DNA of 64,000 nucleotides from Neelides folsomi (Eukaryota; Arthropoda; Collembola; Neelipleona; Neelidae): positions 1 through 64,000 of the forward strand of contig JAQGBZ010000220.1 of NCBI GenBank assembly GCA_034687125.1, given 5' to 3'. Below, one piece after another: positions 37,834 to 51,045 of this stretch. A model generated the notes under the pieces. It saw nothing but the letters and a program-made list of their open reading frames with translations. It was not told where the DNA came from and did not search any database. Both the position numbers and the translations under genes were made by a program. Positions within the stretch are counted from its first letter, which is position 1. The number at the start of each line of letters is the position of its first letter.

Positions 37834-39630
37834 TGGCTCCGACTGAACTCTCATTTAAATATAAATATTAAGGAAATTTGAGGAAGTATACTGGAACCTG
37901 TATGAATACATCATGTAACATCACCAATTTGTATTTTTATATAATTTACTTAAATACATAATAAGGACAATCATCATCATTATCTTAATATGTCTAGGAT
38001 AGGTTATAAAACTAATCAACTATTATTATTGTTTTTAATTACATTGACGAGTACCTCGTGTGTTTATTTGTGTGTGTGGATGGAATTGGGAAGTTTGAAC
38101 GTGAAGTGGAACGGTTCGTGGACCTTTAAATATAATTGTCAATTTTAATTATATTTATAAATATATTATTTTACTAATAATTGTCACTTTTAATATATTA
38201 TTATATTTTCTCAATACAATGTGCCTAAAGTTTAACGATATTATTTTATACGTTTTATCATTTATTAAAAATTGATATTTTACGAATGTAAGTAATATAT
38301 TATAATAAAATGAATCAGAAGATGAATAATAAAATTTTATTTTGAGTAATTATTCGCATTTATTCATTAAAATTTACAGGTTATATTATAGGTCGTTTTT
38401 GTTTTGCTTAATGGGATTCTCAATTTTGGTCTCTAGAATTATAATTTAACGTGAATGTGTAGGGAAAACTCTTTATTACATATACTTTATGTAGATTTGG
38501 CCCATCTACCCAGTATATCCCATATTTACTAATATTTAATTATCAGTTGTAATCTCTTTAGGCACTTACTAATCCGTCCTCATTCGTTTTCCCTTAAGAC
38601 TCATCAGTTCCTTATTCCGTAAATTTCTTCATTCGGTTTAATTTTTTATCATATTAGTTACGTCTTTAACCATTATACCAATCTTGTATCCATTTTCATT
38701 TCGTTTATTTTTAAGCATACAGTATTACATAGAAGGTCTCAAGTGCATGATTTATATTAGAAGACTACATATTATAATATAACAATTTCAACATAAAATA
38801 ATTACGTAGCCACACAGAATAATTAGGATCCCATATTATGTAGAAGGTACATGAATACAGAGTATCAGACTTGAACTATTTAAATATACGCATACTTATT
38901 ACATCTTTTGTATACATGTAATAACATTATTAATAATACATTTTTATCAAACGATGCACAATGAAGCTACCTAAGTACATTCAGTTTTACTTTATTGTTA
39001 ATTGCTGCTCTAACATTAAGATATGAGATTCACTATATCACTACATTATACTATGATTAATCCTATTGTTATTTGTATTCACAACGCTTATTGAATTTCA
39101 AATCACTTTTTGAAAGGTTACTTGCAAAATTAGTCTATAAGTTGCCTTTAGCATAAATTGATTGTAAGTACGTTATTCACTAATATTACATTAAACTATA
39201 AAAGTCCAATCAAAAGTGATATCGAAGAGAAATGATCAATTTGGGTATAGGAGCAAAGATTGTCGAAGACGAGCACGCGAGTCAATTGAGTAAATTAAGT
39301 TCATAAATGCGATATATGAGTCTCATACACATATTATTATTTTCCTTATCATTGATCATTGAGTTAGTGTATTATATTTTATATCATAATCATGAGTAAA
39401 AATTACCATTCACCGGTTGTTTAAATAAATGAGTACATAGTAGTAGTAGCTATACCTAAAGTGCTACCAAAAGTATATTAGGAAGCTACCTAAAGTATAG
39501 TAGCTACCTAAAGTGAATAATACAAAATTTGAGAATCCTAATACCAAATAATAATACCATCCTTGAAATATAAATAGGAGATATATTGAACAGTCGATTA
39601 TAGAATAGAAAAAAGATGGATTTTATGAAT
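37834..39630. other. Convergent non-coding interval
   Basis: AT-rich with no coding frame. It lies between the stop of the secreted protein and the stop of the minus-strand Star-like gene, so it holds both 3' UTRs. An imperfect short tandem array of GTAGCTACCTAAAGT-type units occurs at about 39440-39510. Confidence 0.5.
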
Positions 39631-40795
39631 TTAACTAACTCCTATTGTATTTTCATGGTCAGGATCTCCATTTTTATAATAAGAATTTATCGGAAAATCA
39701 TTCAAAAGTTGGGATCTTTGCCAAAGGGGGAGCGAAGCAAAAAAGTTTCTTTGGACGAGGATTAAATCATTAGCAAGCCAATCAGGATGAGTGACTTCTG
39801 TAAGAGTAAAAAATCCTCGAGATTCCATTAGCCCTACGATCGCTTCTTTCCCTTCCACATCGTGAATAAATTCTACAGATAAAGTTTTAAAATTGAACTT
39901 ATCAAAATCAATTGTTTTTAATATGTCGAGTTCAGCTCCTTCAACATCCAAACTTAAATAGTCGACCGTAGTGATGTTAAGAGCAATAAGAAAACTTGTG
40001 AGCGGAAAACATTGAACGTCTACAAAACCGGGTTGAACATATCCAGCAGAGAAAGAAGAAATCTTCCCTTGGTTTTCTTTTTGTTCAAAAGAAACCATCG
40101 AAGGGTAATTGTTAGTGGAAAGACAAGCCGGGGATGTGAAAGCTTTTCGATGTTTCCACTTCAGCTGATTAAAATTGGAAGGATCGGCTTCGATGAGGAG
40201 TCCTTCCCAAAGGAGATTCCTTTCAATGAAAAGAGTGTTCGATCGAGTTTCCCCATCCAATGCCCCACATTCAATAAAGAACCCAGGGACGACTGAAGTG
40301 TCAAAGAGTCGACGGATCACGCTGGATTGACCCATGGAAGGATCCGATTCAAATGGAAGTGACAAATTGTATGGAGTATCTTTGACTGGAGGAAAGAGAA
40401 ACCGAGATCGAAGCTTTTCCAAAACACGCCCATCTGTACCGCTCACGTCTGGTCCATTGAGTTCGCCGTACTCTATTTAATTATAATATTTTATAATTAT
40501 ATTTTTAAAATAAATATTTACAGATGTTGAACAATTGGAAATTTTGCCATTTTAACATAAATTGCATCAATTTTTTTAAAAGGTTCAGATAAAATCAACA
40601 TAAAATCATCTTTAATTGTATTTTAATTTAATTACCTTCTTTCCATTGGTACTTATGAATGGGATGAAAGAATCTGTTCCCACCCGTGACATCCAAATAG
40701 TAGATGAAGGCGAAGAGGAAGAAAACGGCGGCGGTGAGGAGAAAACTCCGGCGGATTCTCCGATTCCCCGTCCCGCCCCGAGTCCTTCCTCCCAT
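39631..40795 (-). CDS. Star-like FkbM (Methyltransf_21) membrane protein
   Basis: Two exons, 40795-40636 and 40472-39631, encode 333 residues from ATG 40795. The N-terminus is basic (RRIRRS), followed by one hydrophobic helix (FLLTAAVFFLFAFIYYL, residues about 24-40), which suggests a type II membrane protein. The lumenal part has the FkbM-type fold signature FFIECGALDGETRSNTLFIE, GLLIEADPSNF, YLSLDVEGAELDIL and a C-terminal FFASLPLWQ segment. Arthropod relatives include Star, which moves EGF ligands through the secretory pathway and need not be a working methyltransferase. The key E-C-G-A and D-V-E-G-A-E residues are intact. Which Star/FkbM paralogue this is cannot be decided here. An in-frame open stretch continues a few codons upstream of the ATG without another Met. 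Confidence 0.85.
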
Positions 40796-41667
40796 CAATT
40801 TTCCATCGTCCTCCACAATTCGGCCTTTAAAACCATAATGATATTATATTATATACCCTTTCAATTTGGTAAATTGAAATAACCTTTAATGTTGTAGACT
40901 TACTTTGACCTCACTTCTTACTCCACCCGTTTTCGTAATGAAACTAAAGTGTATTATAAATCATTGAATGGTATATTCAGGTGAAGGTTCTGCATTCAAG
41001 GTATTGATTGCTGGTTCACGGAGCACCGGAGCGAGGAAGAACCTGAAAGGAAAATCAATCAATTAATTAATTAACTTTATATTATGGCTTCAGACATTGA
41101 TGAAATGATTATTAAGATGATTTGGATTATGATAGTGGCGTGTTTCCCCTTTGGTTTTCATTTTAATCCAATCGACCTACTATTTCAATTAACACATTTT
41201 ATATTAATAAATTTATTATTACCTTTCTAAATAAGAGTAAAAGGCGTTTTGGAAGATTGTGGAACTAAAATAATGGATTGATAATAGGTCTATTGATAGA
41301 TAAGGATCAAAGATTAGCTGTGCAACATAAACGGATAATTAAATAGACAGACCCAAAACAATTAGGTATGCAATTAAATGAGTCTAGAATTTAGAGTAGA
41401 TGTTGAAGGAATTTCGCAACCTTGCTAAGTAAAATTCCTCCGAGACTACTCTACATTTGATTTGAGGATGAGCAGAAAGATGAAGTTTGGAGGCGGCAAG
41501 GCGGCAATCCATTCCTGTACACAAAAACAAAACTCTCCTTTTCTTCTTGTTCGTTAATTATTTAAAAAGTTAAAGACAGTTGTAAATTGTGCCTGTCACT
41601 CTTTGTCATTCAGATTTTATCTTTATAGTTTAACTCATTTACACATTTTGTAGAAAAAAAAATCAAG
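40796..41667. other. Shared upstream region of the Star-like gene and UBE2T
   Basis: Divergent promoter interval of about 870 bp. A GC-rich patch at about 40990-41045 is flanked on the minus strand by an acceptor-like ctttcag, so it may be an untranslated exon. No protein-coding frame is supported. Confidence 0.45.
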
Positions 41668-42512
41668 ATGCAGAGAATTTCTCGATTTAAAATTGAAATT
41701 CAGATGCTCACGAAAAATCCTCCTCCAGGTCCATTGTTCTTTTTATTTAACATGATTAAATAATCTATATATTAAGATATTATAATAGATTAATTGTAAT
41801 ATCTTTTATACGAATCTAACTTCTCTAAATTCAATTTCAGGGATTATCTGTTGGGTGGAAGGTGATTCAAATGAGACTATCATGAGTGAAATTACCGGAC
41901 CTCCTGGGTCACCTTATGAAAAGGGTACATTTAAACTTGAAGTGACACTTCCAGAAAGGTTATTGATAATTTTATTTAATAGAATTTTAGATCATTTTCA
42001 CATTAATAATGATGTAGTGTATTTGATTAATGTTAAATAATCGTTTGATTGTATAGGTATCCATTTACTCCACCAAACGTCCGATTCCTAACTCCAATCT
42101 ACCATCCGAACATTGATCCGTCTGGGAGGATTTGTTTAGGTGCTTTAAAACCAAAACCGAGTGGCAATTGGAACGTGACAATGAATATCCCAATTGTAAA
42201 TAAGACATGATTTAGTTTATTTTCGAGCTATTTCAGCTTAAATTACACCCGCTCATTAATAAACCATTCTTAATTTTACAGATATTGAGCGCGATTCGAG
42301 TCCTGCTTTCTGAGCCGAACATTTCTGATCCATTGATGGCTGACATTGCAAAAGAATTTGTCGAAAATTCGAGACTTTACAGAGAAAAAGCAGAAGCTCA
42401 AACACTTAAATCGGCCATTAAACAAAGCATCACTCTCAAAGAAAATGATATGAATGTCATTGATGAAAAAGAGGAAGGAGAACCCGAACTTAAAAGATCA
42501 AAACTAGATTAG
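41668..42512 (+). CDS. UBE2T: Ubiquitin-conjugating enzyme E2 T
   Basis: Four exons, 41668-41728, 41841-41958, 42057-42195 and 42282-42512, give 182 residues (human about 197). E2 enzymes carry ubiquitin as a thioester; UBE2T works with the FANCL ligase to monoubiquitinate FANCD2 in interstrand crosslink repair in the nucleus. Diagnostic blocks: the N-terminal helix [50 protein letters not shown], then GRICLGALK with the active-site Cys at residue 86, and [17 protein letters not shown]. The upstream HPN motif is intact. The C-terminus (about 150-182) is a charged [12 protein letters not shown]-type tail. The start ATG sits right after a short leader in good context. It is followed within 600 bp by METTL4 on the same strand. 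Confidence 0.93.
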
Positions 42513-43098
42513 AGAAATTGATACAATTATTTTACCTTTATATCTCTTGACCTCGTGTAATTTTAACAGTTTTATTTCATCTAAATATTTGTACATTTTA
42601 CTACATTTCAAAAGTTTTAAAAACACAAATCTTGATATTGATGTTTGTGTGGACTGTTGTACAACGATAAAAAGGAGTTTAGTTTAATAAGAAATCGAAT
42701 TTAATGATTAAATAAATGTCTTTCATTCATACTATAAATCCAAAAACTTTAATACCGGTATAAGTTACGACATTTTCATAATCTGAGCGCGAATAAAGTG
42801 TCAACGTTCCGAGCTTCCAAGTATCAGGGAACAATGAAGCAATGCAAAGCTATATAGCATAGCACCTCAATTTATATTTTCAAAGCGCCAATTCTTTCCA
42901 TTCATGTGTGCGATAGAGTAAAGAAGTCAGAAAAGAACTTCATCTTCATTTCTCCATCACAATCAATCCGAATTAAATTTTAATCTATTCCATTAAAGTT
43001 GTGTTGTTTCATATTTTTCATAGAGTAGTTTTCTTAATTCAAGTTATTGAATAAAAAGAAACTGGAGGCCAACTATCGAACAATTCTTAAATGTGAAC
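42513..43098. other. Intergenic interval between UBE2T and METTL4
   Basis: Probably the UBE2T 3' UTR and the METTL4 promoter. No coding frame, repeat or RNA gene was seen. Confidence 0.5.
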
Positions 43099-44338
43099 AT
43101 GTCAATAATTGAAGAAAATGAGTACGGTACATTTATTTCCCATGAAGAATTATTGACACAAATTGGAGTGAGTAATGAAGTTGGTGAAGTGAGTTATTGG
43201 AGAATTAAGCCTTCGCTCTTCGACATTCAAACAGAGTTCAAGAAAAACATTGGCCGGAATTCTTTAAATAGTGATGTAAGCAAAAATGGTAAAATTGTCG
43301 AACAACTTTACAATTCTTTTATCCAGCAATGCAATTTATTTAAAAAATCCCAATTAGTAAATGATAAAAAAAGCAAAGAATCAAATTCAGAGATTTCAAT
43401 AGATGTTCCTAAAAGACATCTTTCATGTGATGAATCAAAGGACATCAATGACAAATGTGATAAAGAAGAAACTAACTCGCACGCTAGGAAATTAGCTAAT
43501 GATTTATACGAAGATGCTAAAGATTTCAAATATGGAAAGTTCAATGGAGAAAACCGTGAAGAATTTGGAAAGTTTACCACAATTAAGTCAATTCATCCTT
43601 CAAGCCAATTTTTAATTTTCCCTAATACTATCTTTTTCGGATGTCGAATTGAAGAGTTGGAATTAAATAAGAAATTTTCATTTCTGCTCCTTGACCCACC
43701 ATGGAGAAACAAGTACATCCGAAGGAGAAAACGAAAACAAGCTCAAGCCGGGTAATATTGACATGCAGTTAAAATGGAATTCTCCATCCAAATAAATAAT
43801 TTCAGCAGTGTATTATAAATTGAATATTTTTGATTTTAGATACGAATTAATGTGGGACTGTGAACTCAAGGAGCTTCAATTAGGAAAATATTGCAAAGAA
43901 AAATGTCTTATGGTCGTATGGTGCACAAATTCTTTACAACATCAAACATCACTCAAAGAAACGCTTTTCCCATCTTGGGGCTTCAAATACGCTTCAACAT
44001 GGTTTTGGCTCAAACTGACCAAATCTCTTCAGCCTGTTTGCCCATTTGATAGCGAAGGGAAAAAGCAACCATTTGAAACGATTTTAATTGGACAAAGAGG
44101 AGGTTTGAGCATTGAAGATAAACCAGAATTAATTTTATCCGTTCCATCAAGCATTCATTCACAGAAACCACCATTACTCCCTTTAATTAAAAACAAATTT
44201 CCAGAGCTCATAAATCAAGAAATCCCTGATGATTCTATAGAGTTCTTCGCACGCTATTTGACACCTGGAATGACAAGCGTTGGATTAGAAGTTGTGAAGC
44301 TGCAAAATAAAATTTTATTCGAACCTGTTGGTACATAA
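43099..44338 (+). CDS. METTL4: MT-A70 family methyltransferase, METTL4-like
   Basis: Two exons, 43099-43751 and 43840-44338, give 383 residues. METTL4 enzymes methylate the N6 position of adenine; reported substrates are U2 snRNA (2'-O-methyladenosine) and DNA. The catalytic DPPW motif is intact at residues 199-202 in FSFLLLDPPWRNKYIRRR, followed by MVVWCTNSLQHQ, LFPSWGFKYASTWFWLK, a KQPFETILIGQRG block, VPSSIHSQKPPL and LFARxLxPG-like EFFARYLTPGMTSVGLEV at the C-terminus. The TLHSHKPPL-like and ARxLxPGxTSxGxEV blocks separate METTL4 from METTL3/14. The N-terminal 150 residues are polar and poorly conserved. ATG 43099 is used because the earlier ATG (43091) runs straight into a stop. Confidence 0.9.
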
Positions 44339-44688
44339 AAACTTAATTAAATAAGTTTATGTATTATCTAATAATCAAATTATCAATAAATCTCAAGAGG
44401 TAAATGGGTTTACAATATGTTTGATTAAATTATGTTTATCTCAACGCACTGACTTATAGAGTTATATGTTTAATAAATGCGAACGATTCAAAGTCCAACC
44501 TTCACAAATCTCTTGATGTTCTTGAACTTTGCACCTTCATTTCATATTCAATTCATTGGTTCTTCTTCTCGTGACAGACAACTTATAGTTTAATCAATTA
44601 ATCGATTACTCTATTAACAATCTATTTAGTTGAGTTTAGTTATACTTGAGTTAACTCCTTCATTAAATTCCTTATATTATCTTCAAAT
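44339..44688. other. Intergenic interval upstream of ACAA2
   Basis: Short promoter-sized gap (350 bp) containing AT-rich sequence. Nothing coding was seen. Confidence 0.5.
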
Positions 44689-47449
<2,761 letters not shown>

Positions 47450-47804
47450 AACATTATCATAATCATTCACAAATTTTCTTATTGAAGTAATTGTACAAAG
47501 TCTAAGGAACCTATTGTATAACATATTGAAGCTATTCTGAAGAATTATTCATTAACAGAATTTAAAATTTACAGTTATTACAATTGTTGTCTAAAAATTA
47601 GGAATGTCAAAATATAATTCATACAATCGATATACTGATATGTAATAAATATTTTATGTATTAAAATTAAAATGCTATTGAACACAATATAGATTTAACA
47701 TTAATTATATAAAATAAAATTGATAAATTAAGATAAGAAAACAACAGGTATATTTAATTAAGGGTCACTATTACATACAACACATTCATATTCATGTATT
47801 TTAA
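47450..47804. other. Convergent 3' region after ACAA2
   Basis: AT-rich, with a candidate poly(A) signal AATAAA near 47645. Convergent with the minus-strand gene that ends at 47805. No coding signal. Confidence 0.5.
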
Positions 47805-48417
47805 TTACATTTTATTATTGAGCTCTAATGATTTATCAGGCAAAGAAATGGAAGATTTGGTTGTTTCAACAAATTCTTCAATCAAGTTCTTCTCTGTTGA
47901 TTCGTTTTTAGGAGTTGGCACAGTGGTTTGAGAATTTGTGGTATTAAGTAACTGAATGTTCTTGATTTCCTCTTTCTTAACTTCAATCTTAGGTGTTGTT
48001 GATGATATTGATGAATTAAGTTGAGTCTCACGTGTAGAATTGGAAAGCACTGTCTCGTTAGAGGTTGTGTTGTTGGTCCGGTCAAACAAATCCGAGAAGA
48101 AATCATCAGATTCAGTCATGTTGGCTGGGATTTCTTCCACAGCGTGAGGTTTGGAATAGACCTTTTGGGTTGGTTGCACTGTCTTTTCTTCATCCTTCTC
48201 ATCAAAGTAACCCGGTGGAACTGCAGAAAATAATTAATATATCAACTACATAAAACCCGTATTGTCACTAAATTCGCTAAACAATGATTATTAATATAAA
48301 ATTACCGATTCTTTTTCTGATTAAATAATCTTTATTATGGGTGTGGTAAACAACTATGGAGAAAGAGACGAGGATGATTCCAAACATGACCAAGTAGATC
48401 CATCCGTTTCGTCCCAT
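47805..48417 (-). CDS. Small single-pass membrane protein, unrecognised
   Basis: Two exons, 48417-48306 and 48220-47805, give 175 residues. The N-terminus is MGRNGWIYLVMFGIILVSFS, forming one hydrophobic helix (residues about 5-24), with a basic KDYLIRKRI segment after it. The rest is polar, Ser/Thr/Asn/Glu-rich, with several N-x-S/T sequons (for example NTTSNET and NSTRE) and a VPPGYFDEKDEE segment. No known domain is seen. The short N-terminal hydrophobic segment could be a signal anchor (type II) with a glycosylated tail, which the sequons would suit. The start ATG lies immediately upstream of the helix and the splice phase fits. Confidence 0.7.
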
Positions 48418-49612
48418 TTCTAAACATGGAATGCGGGGGAGATAAGGAGAAGGGAAACTCGACGATGTCTCTGAACCTTCAGGCCTTTTGAAGAGCCCTT
48501 TAAGTCCCTTAAACCCTTCAATGCCGCATTATTCGACTGCTCCACTGCTCCACTTTCTAAAAGCACCTTCACTCTCTAATATAGACAAGGTATACAATGA
48601 AAGTACTCTAGTTAAAAATATATTAGACTGAAGTGTGAACCTAGGTATACAAATAGAAGACAAAAGTGTACACCTTAAGTATACCTGTGTCAACATGCTT
48701 AGCTATAACTTTGGATTGCAATCTAATATGGTATAATAATATATCTTTAAGGATTCATCTGATTTTGAAAAGCATTTTCGAATCTTTCATGATTTAAATT
48801 ACATTTATTTATAAGTTAAGTTAATAGTTTTGATCCACTGCATTGAAATTTAAAGTTAATAGACTCACTCGCGATTTCGTTTGAAGGTCATTAAGCCGGT
48901 ATGTAATTGTTATTTAATTATTTACTAACTTCAATTTCGTCTTCAGACGTGAATTGGCAAAATTGTATTGACTCTTCTTCACACTCATCGTCCACATGCT
49001 AATTGAACTCTCAAATCTTCATTCATTCAACAAATACCTCAACTCCTTCAAGTTTAAGGATTCAAAAATCCAGTGACGAACATTGAGATTCGTACAAACT
49101 CTTAAAATAAAAGCAAGTGCGCAAACATTTATTCGAATTCTAATACAATACTTGTATTCTGAAAGCACTTGCGAGTTCCAAGAGAAAACACTCGCTCATA
49201 TGAAGATGATATACAGCATAATGCAAACCTTAAACAATCGTACTACCTAACTTTAAACCCAAACTGATAATAAAAAGATGCTAATAAAATTTTAATAAAC
49301 AGATGGGTTAAATTGAAGACGACGCAAATCGTCTAATTAGTTAATGACTCTTTACTTACTTAGCCTTAGTCAATAACACATCCAAGAATCCTTTTAACCA
49401 ATTCGGTCTTTTTTATATCAATTCCCAAAAGGTCCCATGACTCAACCTGTCAACTTTACCAAGGTATAAAATGATTTCTTCATTCCATCGTCTTCTCACT
49501 TTATCTTCATCTTCGCCCTTATCAGTCATATACTAAAATCCACTTTATAAACTTTTATTCAATTTTAATCAGATAACTTTTTACCAAATCTAAAACTTTA
49601 AGTACATTAACC
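48418..49612. other. Divergent interval upstream of two small genes
   Basis: Between the minus-strand membrane protein and the plus-strand secreted protein. A TATAAA box at 49465-49470 lies about 30 bp before a TCACT initiator-like site and about 150 bp before the ATG at 49613, so it is the likely core promoter of the secreted protein. No other feature was seen. Confidence 0.45.
49465..49470 (+). promoter_or_regulatory. TATA box of the secreted beta-trefoil-like gene
   Basis: TATAAA (followed by A) sits in AAGGTATAAAATG, with pyrimidine-rich initiator candidates (TCACT near 49496-49500) about 30 bp downstream. The coding start is at 49613. The spacing fits a focused arthropod promoter. Confidence 0.5.
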
Positions 49613-50281
49613 ATGAGTCTGAAAATCGTCTTTCTCCTCGCCCTGGTGAGTCCAATTTTTGGACAGAATCTTTGCAGGATTTCTGGTCCGAATGATTTTG
49701 ACACTCAGCGAGGGCTGAGCTTCATTGAAAGTGCAAGTTCAGGGATTTGCCTCAGATTACAACAAAATCCTCGGTTCATTCCAGGAAAACCTGAACCCCA
49801 AAACATAATAATGGAACCTTGCTCTTGGAAGTGAGTATCATTAAAATTCATATCATTAAAATTAAAAATTAAAAATTTTGCAATAATATGGAACGTTTTT
49901 GGAATATTATGTAATTTTAATCAAAGTCGTGCTTTGTTTCCTATTTTTAGTCGGAATCCAGTTGTTAATCAATTGTTCAACATCCGACCAAATCCCTCGG
50001 TCGGCGGATCATTGGTTAAGCCATCAGAGAAGGCTGGAGGAGTCAACGCTTGCATTGCTCCACACCGAGGAAACATCGTGTCTGTTCCGTGCCAACGAGG
50101 AAATGAACAATCCTGGGAGTTCTTGCCCGTCCCTGGCAGAAGAGATATTTACCAAATGATGCAAGTATCCTCTGGAAGGTGTCTTCGTGCCTCGTCAAAG
50201 AGCAATGGAGCATCAACTTCAATCTCTGCTTGCAATGCCAGAGATGCCCTTCAGTTGTGGAGAATTTGCCCAACCAGATAA
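49613..50281 (+). CDS. Secreted ricin-B-type (beta-trefoil) domain-like protein
   Basis: Two exons, 49613-49830 and 49951-50281, give 182 residues. A clear signal peptide MSLKIVFLLALVSPIFGQ is followed by a Cys-rich mature part with eight cysteines. Repeated C-L-R / Q-x-W type features (SGICLRLQQ, NEQSWEFLP, SGRCLRASS, ALQLWRICP) suggest a ricin-B-like carbohydrate-binding beta-trefoil of about 150 residues. This is a lectin-type fold with no catalytic chain nearby. Poly(A) signal AATAAA lies at 50333-50338. The family assignment rests on spaced QxW-like motifs only and needs a profile search; the gene structure is well supported. Confidence 0.65.
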
Positions 50282-50561
50282 TCACTTTCTCCATAAATCC
50301 TGTTTGTGCATTAACTGATTGTAAAATATTTCAATAAAATTTATTACTCCTTATACCAAATTAATATATGGTACATTGAATGTTTACTTACAATATCATT
50401 TTCATTTTGGTCATTTTGAAATAATTAATGATAGTATCTGAATCTGCATATCGGCTTGTGGCATATGGTATACACCAAATAAGGAAACGTGTCATCAAAG
50501 TATCTCACTTATCCGTATTGTATCTGTATTTTAAATTGTTACTGAAAGGATTAACTCCCTT

Positions 50562-50567
50562 TATAAG
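50562..50567 (+). promoter_or_regulatory. TATA box and initiator of the carboxylesterase-like gene
   Basis: TATAAG at 50562-50567 lies 29 bp before the A of a TCAGCA initiator (A at 50591). A short leader exon probably follows and ends at donor GTAGGA (50629). It contains an upstream ATG at 50612, and the next exon would begin at the acceptor ending ttag near 51034, before the main ATG 51046. Confidence 0.5.
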
Positions 50568-51045
50568 AGCTATCTATGTCTACTGATGTCAGCACAATCG
50601 ATTTCATTACAATGAAGACTTTTGACAGGTAGGAGATTCATTTCATTAGTGTATAATACAGTAGTTAAGTATAGTAAAAAAGAAAGATAAAATAATGATT
50701 GGAAATTCCTCATATAGCAAGTTAATCAATCACCAACAGAGCCTAATTGCTTTAATATAGAACATGGAACAATATACAAATAGAACATAGAACAATATTC
50801 ATAGAGCAATGTATAAAATATACCAATAAGCATTATATAAGAAATTTTTATAGTGATACAAAAACAGTTAATAAATTTTATACAATGAGCAGCTAACTAT
50901 GTTTATTTAAAAGTAAAGTGCAGAGAGATATGAGGAGATAATGAGATGAGATATAAAATTTATTACAAGGACCTCCACGTTATATTATTCACATCCTCTC
51001 ACGTGGATTTGAAAAATTGTTCATTTCATTTAGATTCAATTTAAA

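Noticed and set aside
43308-43580. Minus-strand frame within METTL4 exon 1
   Set aside because: It lies fully inside the coding exon of a recognised gene and shows no signal of its own.
49613-50281. Ribosome-inactivating type toxin
   Set aside because: Only a lectin-type beta-trefoil-like part is present; no catalytic chain is encoded nearby, so a sugar-binding secreted protein is the better reading.
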